64,000 nucleotides of DNA, from positions 18,521,501 through 18,585,500 of the forward strand of contig CM076955.1 of assembly GCA_039566865.1 (NCBI GenBank), read 5' to 3'. The translations under genes and the position numbers were made by a program. Under the pieces are notes generated by a model, which ran no database searches, was not told where the DNA came from, and worked only from the letters and a program-made list of their open reading frames with translations. The DNA comes from Aurelia coerulea. Taxonomy: Eukaryota > Cnidaria > Scyphozoa > Semaeostomeae > Ulmaridae. Below, piece by piece: positions 54,967 to 64,000 of the stretch; position 1 is the first letter of the stretch; every line of letters begins with the position of its first letter.

Positions 54967-56370
54967 TTTCTCTTGGTGCTATGAATTTTCAAAAATGGAA
55001 AACTTTTATGTGGCTCACCCCTTGGAGTCTTTGCATCTCATTATCTTCTTAACTATCAAAACGATCTATGATTTACTTAAATCGGTGTCATCCCTCTCAG
55101 CGAATGCCAAATCGTTTCATCGATTCACCTTGCATAATTATTATCAAATCAAAAGAATCGATGTTTCCTGCCTAAGGAAGGCAGAAGAAAGAATATCAAG
55201 GTCTCCTCTAATAAAGCATTCGTCGAAGAATTCTGAGTAACCCCCGGAAGTAAACTGAGAAATGTACATTGAAAGTAAAGGAAAGAAATGAAAAGGAACG
55301 GCTTGTTTATTATTGTCCAACATGTTCCATATTTGCAGTTACACACTGACATATGTCTTTCTAATAAAACACACAATCAGGAGCGGTCCTTTCACACAAC
55401 GACCGCGAAAAACTTTCTCCCTTGGAAACTGTTTCTTATTTCGGCGAAGAGGAAACCGTAATGTCGTTAAGGACAGAAATTTAGATAAGGTTGTATAAAT
55501 GTTATCTAATTGACAAAGACTTGTAGAAATATAAAATATGAACCAAGGTGAAAGGGATAGGTTATTAATTGTAACATGACAAACAATAATAGTGTACCTC
55601 TCGCCAAGTGACCTGGCTGGCTCTGTCTTGGATTTGCATCAGGGGGGCTTGCCTTGAATTGCCGGAAAGTCGTGGAAAGAAATGAACTGAAATGAGAAAT
55701 CAGAAATTTACTTTTGGATTTAGGAACGTGATTCAGGTAGTCATATCACCCAGTTCTGTTAGGATCTGGCTTAAAGATTACAATAATCGACTTGGCTGCC
55801 ATTCGAAAGAGCTTGACGATAGTTATCAAGTTATTTGAAGAAAGAAAGTCAAATAGATGTTTTTGGATCTCAAAGGTGAGTGCAACGTCATACTATCTGT
55901 CTCAGAATTCATTTCAATATTAACCGCGTAACTTCACTCTCATTCGAATGCTTTCACTGTTTTGATCTTTACTGATAACATTTGAAACAAGTACTTTCAC
56001 AACCTCCAAGAAAATACCATCGACAAAATTCTCCTCGGTTTTGTTTGCGTTCCATTTGTGACAATGGTAGCTTACGCCTGTGACAACTAGCCCACTCTCC
56101 TTTATGTTCATAACTCAACTCATAACTCCATCGAGTGGGGATACTTAGAAACTTTCCTCTATCCAGATCATTTCCAAATCAAATATTTGACGATACTTCT
56201 GTTAAGAAGCGCATAAAACCTGAGCAGATCAACATATATTTGGATTTGGAGTTGCGAGCATTTTCAGCATTCTTTCGCAAACCAGTCAACTATTGCTCAC
56301 TTACATAACTGACGATTTTGATACTAAAAAAAGGAGCATGCTCAAGAGTTGCATATGCAAATCTAATATA
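54967..56370. other. Stretch with weak ORFs, no confirmed gene
   Basis: The plus frame ending at 55240 and the minus frame 55920-56111 (reading GLVVTGVSYHCHKWNANKTE, then IRMRVKLRG and stop) look more protein-like than average, but I recognise no family and cannot place them in a spliced model. Confidence 0.3.
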
Positions 56371-56372
56371 TA

Positions 56373-56376
<4 letters not shown>

Positions 56377-56415
<39 letters not shown>

Positions 56416-56460
56416 TAATAATAATAGTAATAATAATACAATAATAATAATGATAATAGC
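56377..56460. repeat. (TAA)n microsatellite, interrupted
   Basis: TAA/AAT units with TAG and TGA interruptions over about 80 bp, directly 5' (plus orientation) of a minus-strand LINE remnant, so it may be that copy's 3' tail. Confidence 0.92.
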
Positions 56461-56589
56461 TAATGTGTTTAAAGTTGGCGTACAACTCTGATAGCTATGT
56501 AAACAGCTAATTAATGCCAACTATCAACTAGAAATATCATAAGTGTACCTATGTTACGATGTACCAAAACGTTTTGAAGTAAGTATAAG

Positions 56590-57030
56590 CTAAATAAAAC
56601 CTAAGCAAGAAATAAATATTTTACGCAATCTACAGTCACACTCTATTGTGTGAGTTTTTGGTTCCATTTTGAAAGCTGTCAATGATTGGGACTCTTTAAT
56701 ACTGTGAGGTAATGCTTGCCACAGCTTTTGACCCAAATATCTCACACAGTTCCTATGCCATAAGAAGTTGTCCGGACATTCGGAATGCCAAGAGTATTCT
56801 TATTTCACAAGTCATCTTCTACAACTCTTGCCTCAAAAATCTCACTCATGAAGAATGAAGCTAGGATTTAGGTTTTTCTTGGCTTTGTATAATTCTATCA
56901 TCAAGTACTGTAGATTGCGTTAGTGAATGGATACAGCATTATCTAACTTCAGCAAAGTTTCGTAGTCGGCATGACTGTTTTTATCCACAATTCTGCGGGC
57001 TCTTTCATGGATTTTATTCTAAAATTAGCC
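56590..57030 (-). pseudogene. LINE reverse-transcriptase C-terminal remnant
   Basis: On the minus strand one continuous frame, broken by several stops, follows the order expected for the end of a CR1/L2-like LINE protein. It runs HERARRIV, then VSIHxRNLQYLMIELYKAKK, then LGQKLWQALPHSIKESQSL, and finally a Cys/aromatic tail ECDCRLRKIFISCLGFI with stop at 56590-56592. Intact relatives have GPK(I/L)W-LP and CDCRLCK at these places. At least six in-frame stops show it is dead. The 3' side (lower coordinates) leads to the TAA microsatellite. Recognition is by conserved motifs and their order. Confidence 0.85.
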
Positions 57031-57131
57031 TATTGTATTTGATGGTTTTGTCACATTCGTAGAAAGGCATTGTTTGGCTGGAGGAACAATAGCGGGCGCA
57101 GGCGTTTCCTTTGGCCTATTTATAGATTATC

Positions 57132-57638
57132 ATCATAGGGTTCAAATCTTTCAAAACTTGGTGGGTGTAAAATTCGATGAAATATTTTCTATGAATTGAA
57201 TGGCTTGAAAGGAACTTACGGTACTCTGCTGTAATTCTGCCATGGACATTTTTAAATTTTTAAAATTTTTCAAAATGGCGGCAATCTCATTATCTTGAAG
57301 AAATCCTGGAGAATTTTGAAAAAATTCAAAATCATCGTAAATCCTGATCCAATACAGGAAAAGTGATATAACCTTCAAGAATATCATAGTTTATGAAGGT
57401 CTACAATACAGTGGCAAGCAGAAATCTGTAGCTTTTCTGGTTTAGGATTTAGAAATTTGATAACGTCATATGGCCTTGAATTTAATAAATACCGCCATTT
57501 TGAAACTAATCAAGATATCGATAAATTTCCAAGGCAAATTTACAGCAAAAAACCCCAAGTTCATCCCAAGCCATTTAATTCAAAGAAAACTGTAATAGAA
57601 TTTTACACGGGCCTTTTCAAAAATTTGAGCGCAATGTT
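57132..57638. mobile_element. AGCATAGG foldback element G4, 9-bp TSD
   Basis: ATCATAGGGTTCAAATCTTT at the left and TTTGAGCGCAATGTT at the right. TAGATTATC (57123-57131) and TAGATCATC (57639-57647) match at 8 of 9. Confidence 0.85.
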
Positions 57639-57951
57639 TAGATCATCTCAATTCAGCTGAATTTACAGAGAAGGACAATAAGATTTTGAACAATGCTTCT
57701 ATGTCGCGCATTTCCCTATGGTATCTACGACAACTGTGATATGATACCATATCAAAGAGAGTGTGGGATGATCACCTTGAGCAGCTTTAAGCCAAACGTT
57801 ATTCCCAAAATCGTCTTACGGCCTCAAGCATGCAATCGCTAAATGTCTGAGGTATGAGAACCTTAGGGGATATTAGTCCTTTTTCAAAATGCGCTAACCC
57901 CCATCCCAGCTCTCCAGAAGGTGAAATATCGAGAAAAAACCAGGATGGCAG

Positions 57952-58252
57952 CCCAGGGGGGGGGGGGTACTTGATTTTCGATTGTACGGGGGTGTGCATT
58001 CCAAGAAGTAATTTTTTCACCCAACTTTAGCATTTTTCCATCAAAATGATAGCCGGCTTTAGAAAAAAATCGACGAAAAGTATACTCCAAAACGTAAACA
58101 TTTCAGAGAAAAACAATGAAATAACACTTTTGACAACCAGCTTTAAAAAAAGTGCCTTCTTTTAATACCCGGCGTTCGTAAAAAGAGGCGAAAACGATAC
58201 CCGGGAAGGAGTGCACATCCCGTCAGCAAAATATTCTAAGTTCCACCCTGGG
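57952..58252. mobile_element. CCCAGGGGG-ended element (copy B), 8-bp TSD
   Basis: CCCAGGGGGGGG at the left and ..CCACCCTGGG at the right. GATGGCAG flanks both sides (57944-57951, 58253-58260). Subterminal GGGTGTGCATTCC and GGAGTGCACATCCC pair. TACTTGATTTTCGATT follows the G-run as in the CCCGGGGG copies. Confidence 0.82.
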
Positions 58253-58499
58253 GATGGCAGGCTGTGCGTCGCATGTTACTTGAAGATGATTGCAGATGAT
58301 TGCAGCGAAGTGTATTGTAAAATGTTTGAAGGCAAGGGGAACATCGCAATCAACGCACAGCAAAGAAAACTATTTCGTAGATCAAATACTGATTAAATAT
58401 ATACGAGATGATATTTCGCCTCGGAATACGAAGCATTTTCAGAGCTAAACTGGCGCTCTTGAACGTGTTGGGGCGCAGCTGTGCAGCCTCGTCCCCAGG

Positions 58500-58690
58500 G
58501 CCTTTGGGACGAGGTTGGCAGTTGTGTAATCCTCTGACTTAGCAGCCAGGCAGACGGTATTCGACCCCACCAACACAATTTGAGCGTCATGAAAAGGACG
58601 GTTCTGTGGCAGCGAGGATAGTTCAAGCCCCTACCCCTGCCCTTCCGAAACCTGCCACGTAGAATGAGGAGCATCGACTGGACTCTTCTT
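58500..58690 (+). mobile_element. tRNA-derived SINE-like copy (copy 2)
   Basis: Two B-box-like motifs (GGTATTCGACCCC near 58553; AGTTCAAGCCC at 58620) and the tail CCTGCCACGTAGAATGAGGA (58651) shared with the copy at 12032. The preceding CTCGTCCCCAGGGCCTTTGG is itself a repeat motif seen at 21.6 kb. No intact cloverleaf. Confidence 0.5.
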
Positions 58691-58699
58691 TAGGGCTCT

Positions 58700-59370
58700 T
58701 TAGGCCTAATGTAGCATTAAAACTGAAGTGCTATTCCGATCATTTTTTTATGACACCAAACAATTTGAAACATCGTGCAGAAAATCTATCCAACCAATTT
58801 CTAGAATTTTTGATCTATTACCAAATTGAGGCTTCAGCTTAAATTATGAGAGTCTATTCATAATTTTCATTTATTCATAAACGAAACTGTTACTTGAGCA
58901 AAATTGTTCGATAAAAATCTCCCTCAGTTGATTTGTATATTTATCTATCAAACTGTAAATACACTACCTCCATATGAAGTACGGCAGCACTACAAAACGA
59001 ACAATGATTAAGTAACGAACTAACTAACTAACTTACTAACGAGCTAACTAACAGCAATAAAACAAAATAAACAAACAGAAACAGTAATAGAGGAGGTAGC
59101 AAGTAAGAGGTAGAGGAGGTAATAGAGGAGGTAGTAATAGTATGGAGGTAGCAAGGCCTTTACATACAGTTATCATTTCGTATTCTTAGCGCTTCTTTTA
59201 GAAATTTCGATTGCATAGGGAATGTATTGAGAATGTATCACTAGCTCACTCTTACTTCTCGTAAGGTGGATGAAGTGCAAATTAGTTCGGAGTGATTCTA
59301 CGTTGGCCAATCTAAGGAGGGGCGTTAAGTTTCTCATATGCTGAGCACCCTGTTAGGAAATGGGCCTCAT
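58700..59370. repeat. Gene-free with short simple repeats
   Basis: (CTAA)n-like ACTAACTAACTAAC at about 59021-59053 and GAGGTAGTAATAGAGGAGG-type repeats at 59085-59155. No gene. Confidence 0.6.
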
Positions 59371-59377
59371 CCTCTTA

Positions 59378-59983
59378 CAGGGTGTCCCAAAAAATTGTGC
59401 CCTGTTTGTCTGAAGATTGCGACAAAACGGCAAAAGATCTCGCCAAACTTTTGCATGATGGTGCTTTTCAGATGTTCAATTAAAGTTTGCCACCATCCCC
59501 GTAAAAATCCGTTGAAAAATGATGGAGCTACGACCTTCAGAAGACCAAATTTGCCTGACGACTGAAACCAGCAGTCGGCCATCTTGCCTTACTATTTTGC
59601 AGTGATAAGTATCTTCAGGTGAGGTAAGAAATAATTCTGTGAGATCAGAAATATCGGACCTCTCCGAGGATAATCGGAATTTTCACGAGAGCTATGAAAT
59701 TGGAGGCTGCTGTTTCATTTTCATTCCATAAAGCTATTTATCGCTGCAAAATAGTAAGACAAAATGGCCGACCGCTGGTTTCAGTCATCGGGTCTGAATT
59801 TCAGTCAAATTTGGTCTCCGAAAGGTCATAGCTCCACCATTTTTCAACGGATTTTTATGGGAATGGTTGCAAACTTTAATTGAACATCTGAAGAGCACCA
59901 TCATGCAAAAGTTTGGCGAGAATCTTTTGCCGTTTTGTCGCAATCTTCAGATAAACGGGGCACAATTTTTTTGGGGCACCCTG
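59378..59983. mobile_element. CAGGGTGTCCC foldback MITE (copy 2)
   Basis: CAGGGTGTCCCAAAAAATTG and its near-complement, TA on each side. The interior closely matches 34109-34696 (GCGACAAAACGGCAA, GGCCGACCGCTGG). 606 bp. Confidence 0.9.
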
Positions 59984-59985
59984 TA

Positions 59986-60530
59986 TATAATGGTCTGAGC
60001 ACATAGCAGTACATAGTCTTTCCTCGACTGGCAAAGCTTTGTGTCTCCCCTTCTCGATGTGTAAGTCGTGGTCAAAACTGTCATCAAGAATTAGCCAAAA
60101 GTCCTATTTCTCGATTTGTCTAAAAACGGCCAAAATTGGCTGTTCACTATCATGTAGATTTGGACCTGTTGATGCCCAGCATTGATGAAAGGGCATAATT
60201 ATGTTTCAACAGTTTCATGTCATTAGAAAGCAATACCGGGGTTTAGAACAATTTCATTTTACCATAAAGATGGTCGAAAGTGGATTAACTAGAGCCAGTA
60301 GATTATGGTTTGCCGAAGCCAATAACTCAGCCTATGATAAGCTAGCTTTCGGGAATTCTTCACTTTAGTGCATTGTAAATAATATTATGGATAATGTCTC
60401 AAAATTAAGTCAAAGCCTTTTTCAGGCAGAGTGGTTGAAATTTTTCAAATACGTTTCCTTGTTTTTATGATAGACTTATGACTGTTCGTCCCTTGTTTCC
60501 CTGCGCTCTCTGATTTGCTGATATTCTTGG
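59986..60530. other. Gene-free stretch
   Basis: Nothing recognised. Confidence 0.4.
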
Positions 60531-60536
60531 TCAATA

Positions 60537-60942
60537 GGGACACATAATATTACTCTTAAAAAGTGGGCTTCCTTTAGGCCCGTGTGGAGTGGTTCCGTAT
60601 TCACCAATGAAATTGCTAGAATTTAGTTTTCAACCAATAAGGAGGCGCTATTTTTGACAGTTGTTGTTGTTGTAATACAAAAAACGGTTGATACGGCCTA
60701 GGGTTCTCGTAGCTGCGATGGATTTATTTTGTTTCTGCAGAGGAAGATTACTGCTTGAAAGGTATATATTTTGCGATTAGTAGGTCAGGAAACATCATTC
60801 TTTGTACTGAAAGTTTGCTTTTCAATGTTTAAGCTCTTTAAATCAGACTTTGAAGCGCTTTTGTTGAAAGTAAGAGAACTCCCGCTAGTTTAGGCCATTT
60901 TAAAAAAGGGGGCCCACTTTTAAGAGTAATATCATGAGTCCC
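60537..60942. mobile_element. TA-flanked MITE, GGGACACATAATATT ends
   Basis: GGGACACATAATATTACTCT and the complement of GGGACTCATGATATTACTCT, inverted over about 33 bp, flanked by TA. 406 bp, non-coding. Confidence 0.82.
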
Positions 60943-61256
60943 TATTTAAAACAGTAGATGCATTTCTTTGATTCAACCATTTACCCAAATTTGATATATA
61001 AATTCAAGTTAGTTCTTCATCGATAGAAAACAGCAAACAATTTGAAATGGGCTAATCAGGTCAGTTTCTACAACTATCCAAAGAGGTATAGCTTTTGTTT
61101 TCTCCTCGTTTTCCATTCCTACCCTGTTTTCTCCCATCGCAGCCAGTCTGTCTCATATACAGTTGAATCCAATTAAATCTTATCCTACACATACAGTAAA
61201 CACACGAACAAGAACCTAGTGGATCCTGTCGGTCCCGTCCGGTCCTGTCCTATCCT

Positions 61257-61693
61257 CCCGGGGGTACTCCCACTGTGGCCTAACAGGGTGTCCAATCAGT
61301 GTTAAAGAGGGCCAAAGCTAACATTTTGAAAAATACCCTCAAATGGTAGTATCATTTTACAGAAACCCAAAAAAAGTAGTTCATGGACATAAAATTGGGT
61401 CATTTGGTGCATCGATTAAAGAAAATTTCTGCAGTATTTTGCAATTTTCTATTGTAAAAATTGATGGAGCAAAGCAAGAAAACTTCAAAAATTCATTGAT
61501 GACTATTGCTGCAACAACCATATTGCCATGCGGAGGAGCGTACTGAGTTGAAATATCTTATCATTGGCCAGGAATCTTAGAATACTCCCAATTGGTAGTA
61601 TGTGTTTGACAAATAGGGCCATTTGGTAGCCATTTGGTAAGACCCTCAAATTGACTGGACCCCCTGCTAGGCCATAATGGGAGTACCCCCGGG
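61257..61693. mobile_element. CCCGGGGGTACTCCC element, 8-bp TSD
   Basis: CCCGGGGGTACTCCCACTGT and the complement of CCCGGGGGTACTCCCATTAT, inverted over about 32 bp. CCTATCCT flanks both sides (61249-61256, 61694-61701), though the locale is rich in CCTATCC-like repeats. The short frame at 61343-61546 is not a known protein. It shares the CCCGGGGGTACT terminus with the copies at 27028 and 61758 but has a different interior. Confidence 0.85.
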
Positions 61694-61757
61694 CCTATCC
61701 TACCCTACCCTACCCTTTTCTGATATCCTAATATCTTCAGAATATGATGTTCAGTGC

Positions 61758-62016
61758 CCGGGGGGGGGGGGGTACTTCACATATTTTGGGTACGGGGACG
61801 TGCCATCGGGAAGGGTATCGATTTTCGCGATTTTGGTATAAGGAACGGCATCGATTTTAGCGATTTTGGCATAAGTATAAGTTCGGATATACATTTTCGG
61901 AAAAATGGTATAAGGTCGGGTGTACTTTTTCGGAAAATTGGTATAAGGAACGGGTATGTTTTTGAAGCTTCGATCCCCGACCAAAACCTGGTCAAGTACC
62001 CCCCCCCCCCCCCGGG
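61758..62016. mobile_element. CCCGGGGG-ended element (copy C), 8-bp TSD
   Basis: Inverse-orientation relative of 27028-27356: CCGGGGGGG then GGTACTTCACATATTTTGGG at the left, GTCAAGTACCCCCC at the right. TTCAGTGC flanks both sides (61750-61757, 62017-62024). The interior has GATTTTCGCGATTTTGGTAT-type repeats, fewer than in copy A. Confidence 0.88.
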
Positions 62017-62063
62017 TTCAGTGCTGTATTGAGACTGTTTTCTTAATTCAATACGCTTATGGA

Positions 62064-62313
62064 ACGCCGTTTGCACAAAAATGACATAAACATAGTTTAT
62101 GTTACATAAACTATGTTTATGTGCACATAAACTATGTTTATGTACATAAACTGTGTTTATGTGCACATAAACATAGTTTATGTACATAAACATAGTTTAT
62201 GTCCAATATTTTGCACATAAACCTAGTTTATGTACATAAACTGTGTTTATGTGCACATAAACATAGTTTATGTACATAAACATAGTTTATGTCCATTTTT
62301 GTGCAAACGGCGT
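62064..62313. repeat. Palindrome array K1
   Basis: Bounded by ACGCCGTTTGCACAAAAATG and its complement. Between them are ten copies of CATAAAC-nnn-GTTTATG, a 7-bp inverted repeat with a 3-base spacer (TAT, ATA or variants), separated by TG, GTGCA or longer spacers. The whole block can fold on itself or as a row of small hairpins. Non-coding. Confidence 0.95.
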
Positions 62314-63072
62314 CATAGTCATTGTTCTAGAAGGCGTCATAATCATAGTCATAATGAGTCCCTAAAGCGTCACGTCGGTAACAATAGCGGACTTATCGCA
62401 TTCAGAACACCGGTGCAATGTGATCCAGATTTCCATTCGTAGCCTGAGGCATTATTTCAAGTTAGGCATACAAAGTGTACTTTAGGCCTCTTTCTTAGCA
62501 CAGTAAGGGCACAAAATAGCAATAAATTTCAAATTCAAATTTCTTAACTTGCACTCACTCGATTTTCATGATCTTCCTTTTGTTTTAAAGATTAAACCTT
62601 GCAGAATATGTAGTGAAAAAGCCGATTGAAAATTTTATCTTGAGATGTGCAAATTTAGTGAATTCTAAATGGTTACCAAACGTTAAAAAAAAAACTAAAA
62701 AACTGAATCATTAAACTACCGAGTCGCCCCCCTGGGCTCTAAACTTTGTATTTCGATTTCTTAACTTTGGGCCTAATTCTTCGCGAACAAGACTCCTTGT
62801 TTAGTTTCTTAGTATTCATAAAATTAATTTTACCGTTAATCATAATTTATTTAGGACTGAAAACGCAAAAACGTAATTTCCATACTTTCCAACAATATTC
62901 GAAACAAATTTGTGCAAGATTGACGCGGCACGTGCTGTCTTCCCCTCTTTTATGAGGAACGTGTTAACCGACTTCACTCTAAATTCTCCCAAGCATTCAC
63001 AAGAAAGAGTGCCGTAATTTGCAAACTGATCCTCAGGGAATTATTTAGACGCGTCTCAGAACAATGGGCACC
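62314..63072. other. Spacer between palindrome arrays
   Basis: The flanks of K1 and K2 are homologous in inverted orientation for some 50 bp (ATTGTTCT, GCGTC, TCCCT in order). The middle has no recognised gene. Confidence 0.55.
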
Positions 63073-63304
63073 ACGCCGTTTGCACAAAAATGGACATAAA
63101 CTATGTTTATGTACATAAACTACGTTTATGTGCACATAAACATAGTTTATGTACATAAACATAGTTTATGTCCATTTTTGTGCACATAAACTATGTTTAT
63201 GTGCACATAAACTATGTTTATGTTACATAAACTGAGTTTATGTGCACATAAACATAGTTTATGTAACATAAACTATGTTTATGTCATTTTTGTGCAAACG
63301 GCGT
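63073..63304. repeat. Palindrome array K2
   Basis: Same termini (ACGCCGTTTGCAC and complement) and nine CATAAAC-nnn-GTTTATG units, arranged as the reverse complement of K1 including its flanks (TATGGAACGCC at the outer side). Confidence 0.95.
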
Positions 63305-64000
63305 TCCATATACGCTGTAATATGAATCCAACCTCGTGACAAATCTCAAAGACAACATTGCGTATCGTCTATCTTCTGTGCCATGTTTGACCAGCGGAAG
63401 CAAGGTACAAGATACTACGGGGGTATTCAGTTGAGTTGAGAGCATACCAATCCTTCTTTTTGACCTTGCGAGATGGCAATGCTTTCTGGGACCTTTCCGC
63501 CTTTCTCTAGCCTGCGTGCAGCCTCAACTGCACGCAGGTTACCTTTCTCGAAAAAAGAAATTTGAAGTCAGCTGGCTCTGAAGAATGATTTCATGGGAGC
63601 AAAGTAACCAAACTTGGTAATACTTGAAGGGAACGAAGGAAGGTGAGTGGAGCGATCTATATACTTACTCCAGCCTACAGTGAGCTGCGAAAGTGGAGCG
63701 AGCGAAGCGAGCGCTTTGATATCCAGGAATGTTATTCGTAATCATAGATTCCACTGTCGCAGCTCACTGGCCACCGAGTAGTCCCAAACAAGATAACAAA
63801 CGAGACAGCAATCTGTGAATAAGACAAAAAGATGCCTACACATGCCATTGTTTCTGTAGCTACACTGTTCCACATTTTCCACGCACGTTTGGAGACGTCA
63901 AATACAATTTGGTAGACTACACCAGACCCCTTCCGCACGCTACTTCTATCTCCGTTGATTCAAAAATGGCATACAGCTCTACCCAAATACTACCACGACC
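63305..64000. other. Right edge: hairpin and weak minus ORF
   Basis: GTGAGCTGCGAAAGTGGA (63680) is mirrored by TCCACTGTCGCAGCTCAC (about 63750-63767), with GAGCGAGCGAAGCGAGCGC in the loop. A minus frame at 63732-63938, open slightly further upstream, has a hydrophobic stretch (MACVGIFLSYSQIAVSFVIL) but no recognised family, and it overlaps the hairpin, so it is not called a gene. Confidence 0.45.

Noticed and set aside
54857..55240. 127-codon plus-strand ORF as a gene
   Set aside because: Its first third is the right arm of foldback element H7; the remainder shows no family.
61777..62193. 138-codon minus frame
   Set aside because: Runs through element copy C and palindrome array K1, so it is repeat-derived.
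63732..63938. Minus-strand membrane-protein exon at the right edge
   Set aside because: Hydrophobic segment only; it begins with GTG rather than ATG, overlaps a hairpin, and no family is recognised.

Overview
This window is eukaryotic, metazoan, AT-rich and dominated by repeats. It holds no bacterial-style operons. The one host gene I can identify is the 5' end of a SMURF-type HECT E3 ubiquitin ligase on the minus strand. Three coding exons (20996-21044, 19387-19425, 16059-16167) join in frame through consensus splice sites. Together they encode the start of the N-terminal C2 domain. The rest of the gene (end of C2, WW domains, HECT domain) was not found between position 1 and 16058, so intron 3 probably runs off the left edge. 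The repeat content (many foldback MITEs, CR1/L2-like LINE remnants, tRNA-derived SINE-like copies, long triplet microsatellites) and the SMURF sequence fit an invertebrate, perhaps a cnidarian such as a coral or anemone. That taxonomic guess is an inference from general character only.

Layout. 1-16 kb: putative SMURF intron 3, with an 8-bp-TSD element carrying a LINE fragment (2-3.2 kb), short hairpins, a LINE tail (9.4-9.65 kb), a SINE-like copy (12.0 kb) and four near-identical 351-bp tandem units (12.7-14.1 kb). 16-21.3 kb: SMURF exons 3-1 and a CCAAT/E-box promoter candidate. 21.6-31.1 kb: MITEs, including two TTAA-flanked elements. 32.6-57.6 kb: a dense field of two foldback families with 9-bp target-site duplications (Mutator-like by that criterion), with two nested pairs whose duplications are readable. 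Within it lie a 159-bp-period array (36.5-38.8 kb) carrying a splice-flanked 15-nt module in most units, a 31-bp minisatellite packed with GTAAGT (42.7-43.5 kb), and a 27-bp minisatellite (45.7-46.1 kb) upstream of the longest unexplained ORF (46116-46595). 57.9-64 kb: three elements with CCC(G/A)GGGG ends and 8-bp duplications (a fourth copy is at 27.0 kb), a SINE-like copy, more MITEs, and two opposed palindrome arrays at 62.1 and 63.1 kb.

Apart from SMURF, which acts in TGF-beta/BMP signalling in known animals, no gene network can be described. The most original observations are the possible minus-strand microexon array next to a small Cys-containing exon, the palindrome arrays, and a LINE 3' hairpin in two copies whose arms differ but still pair.
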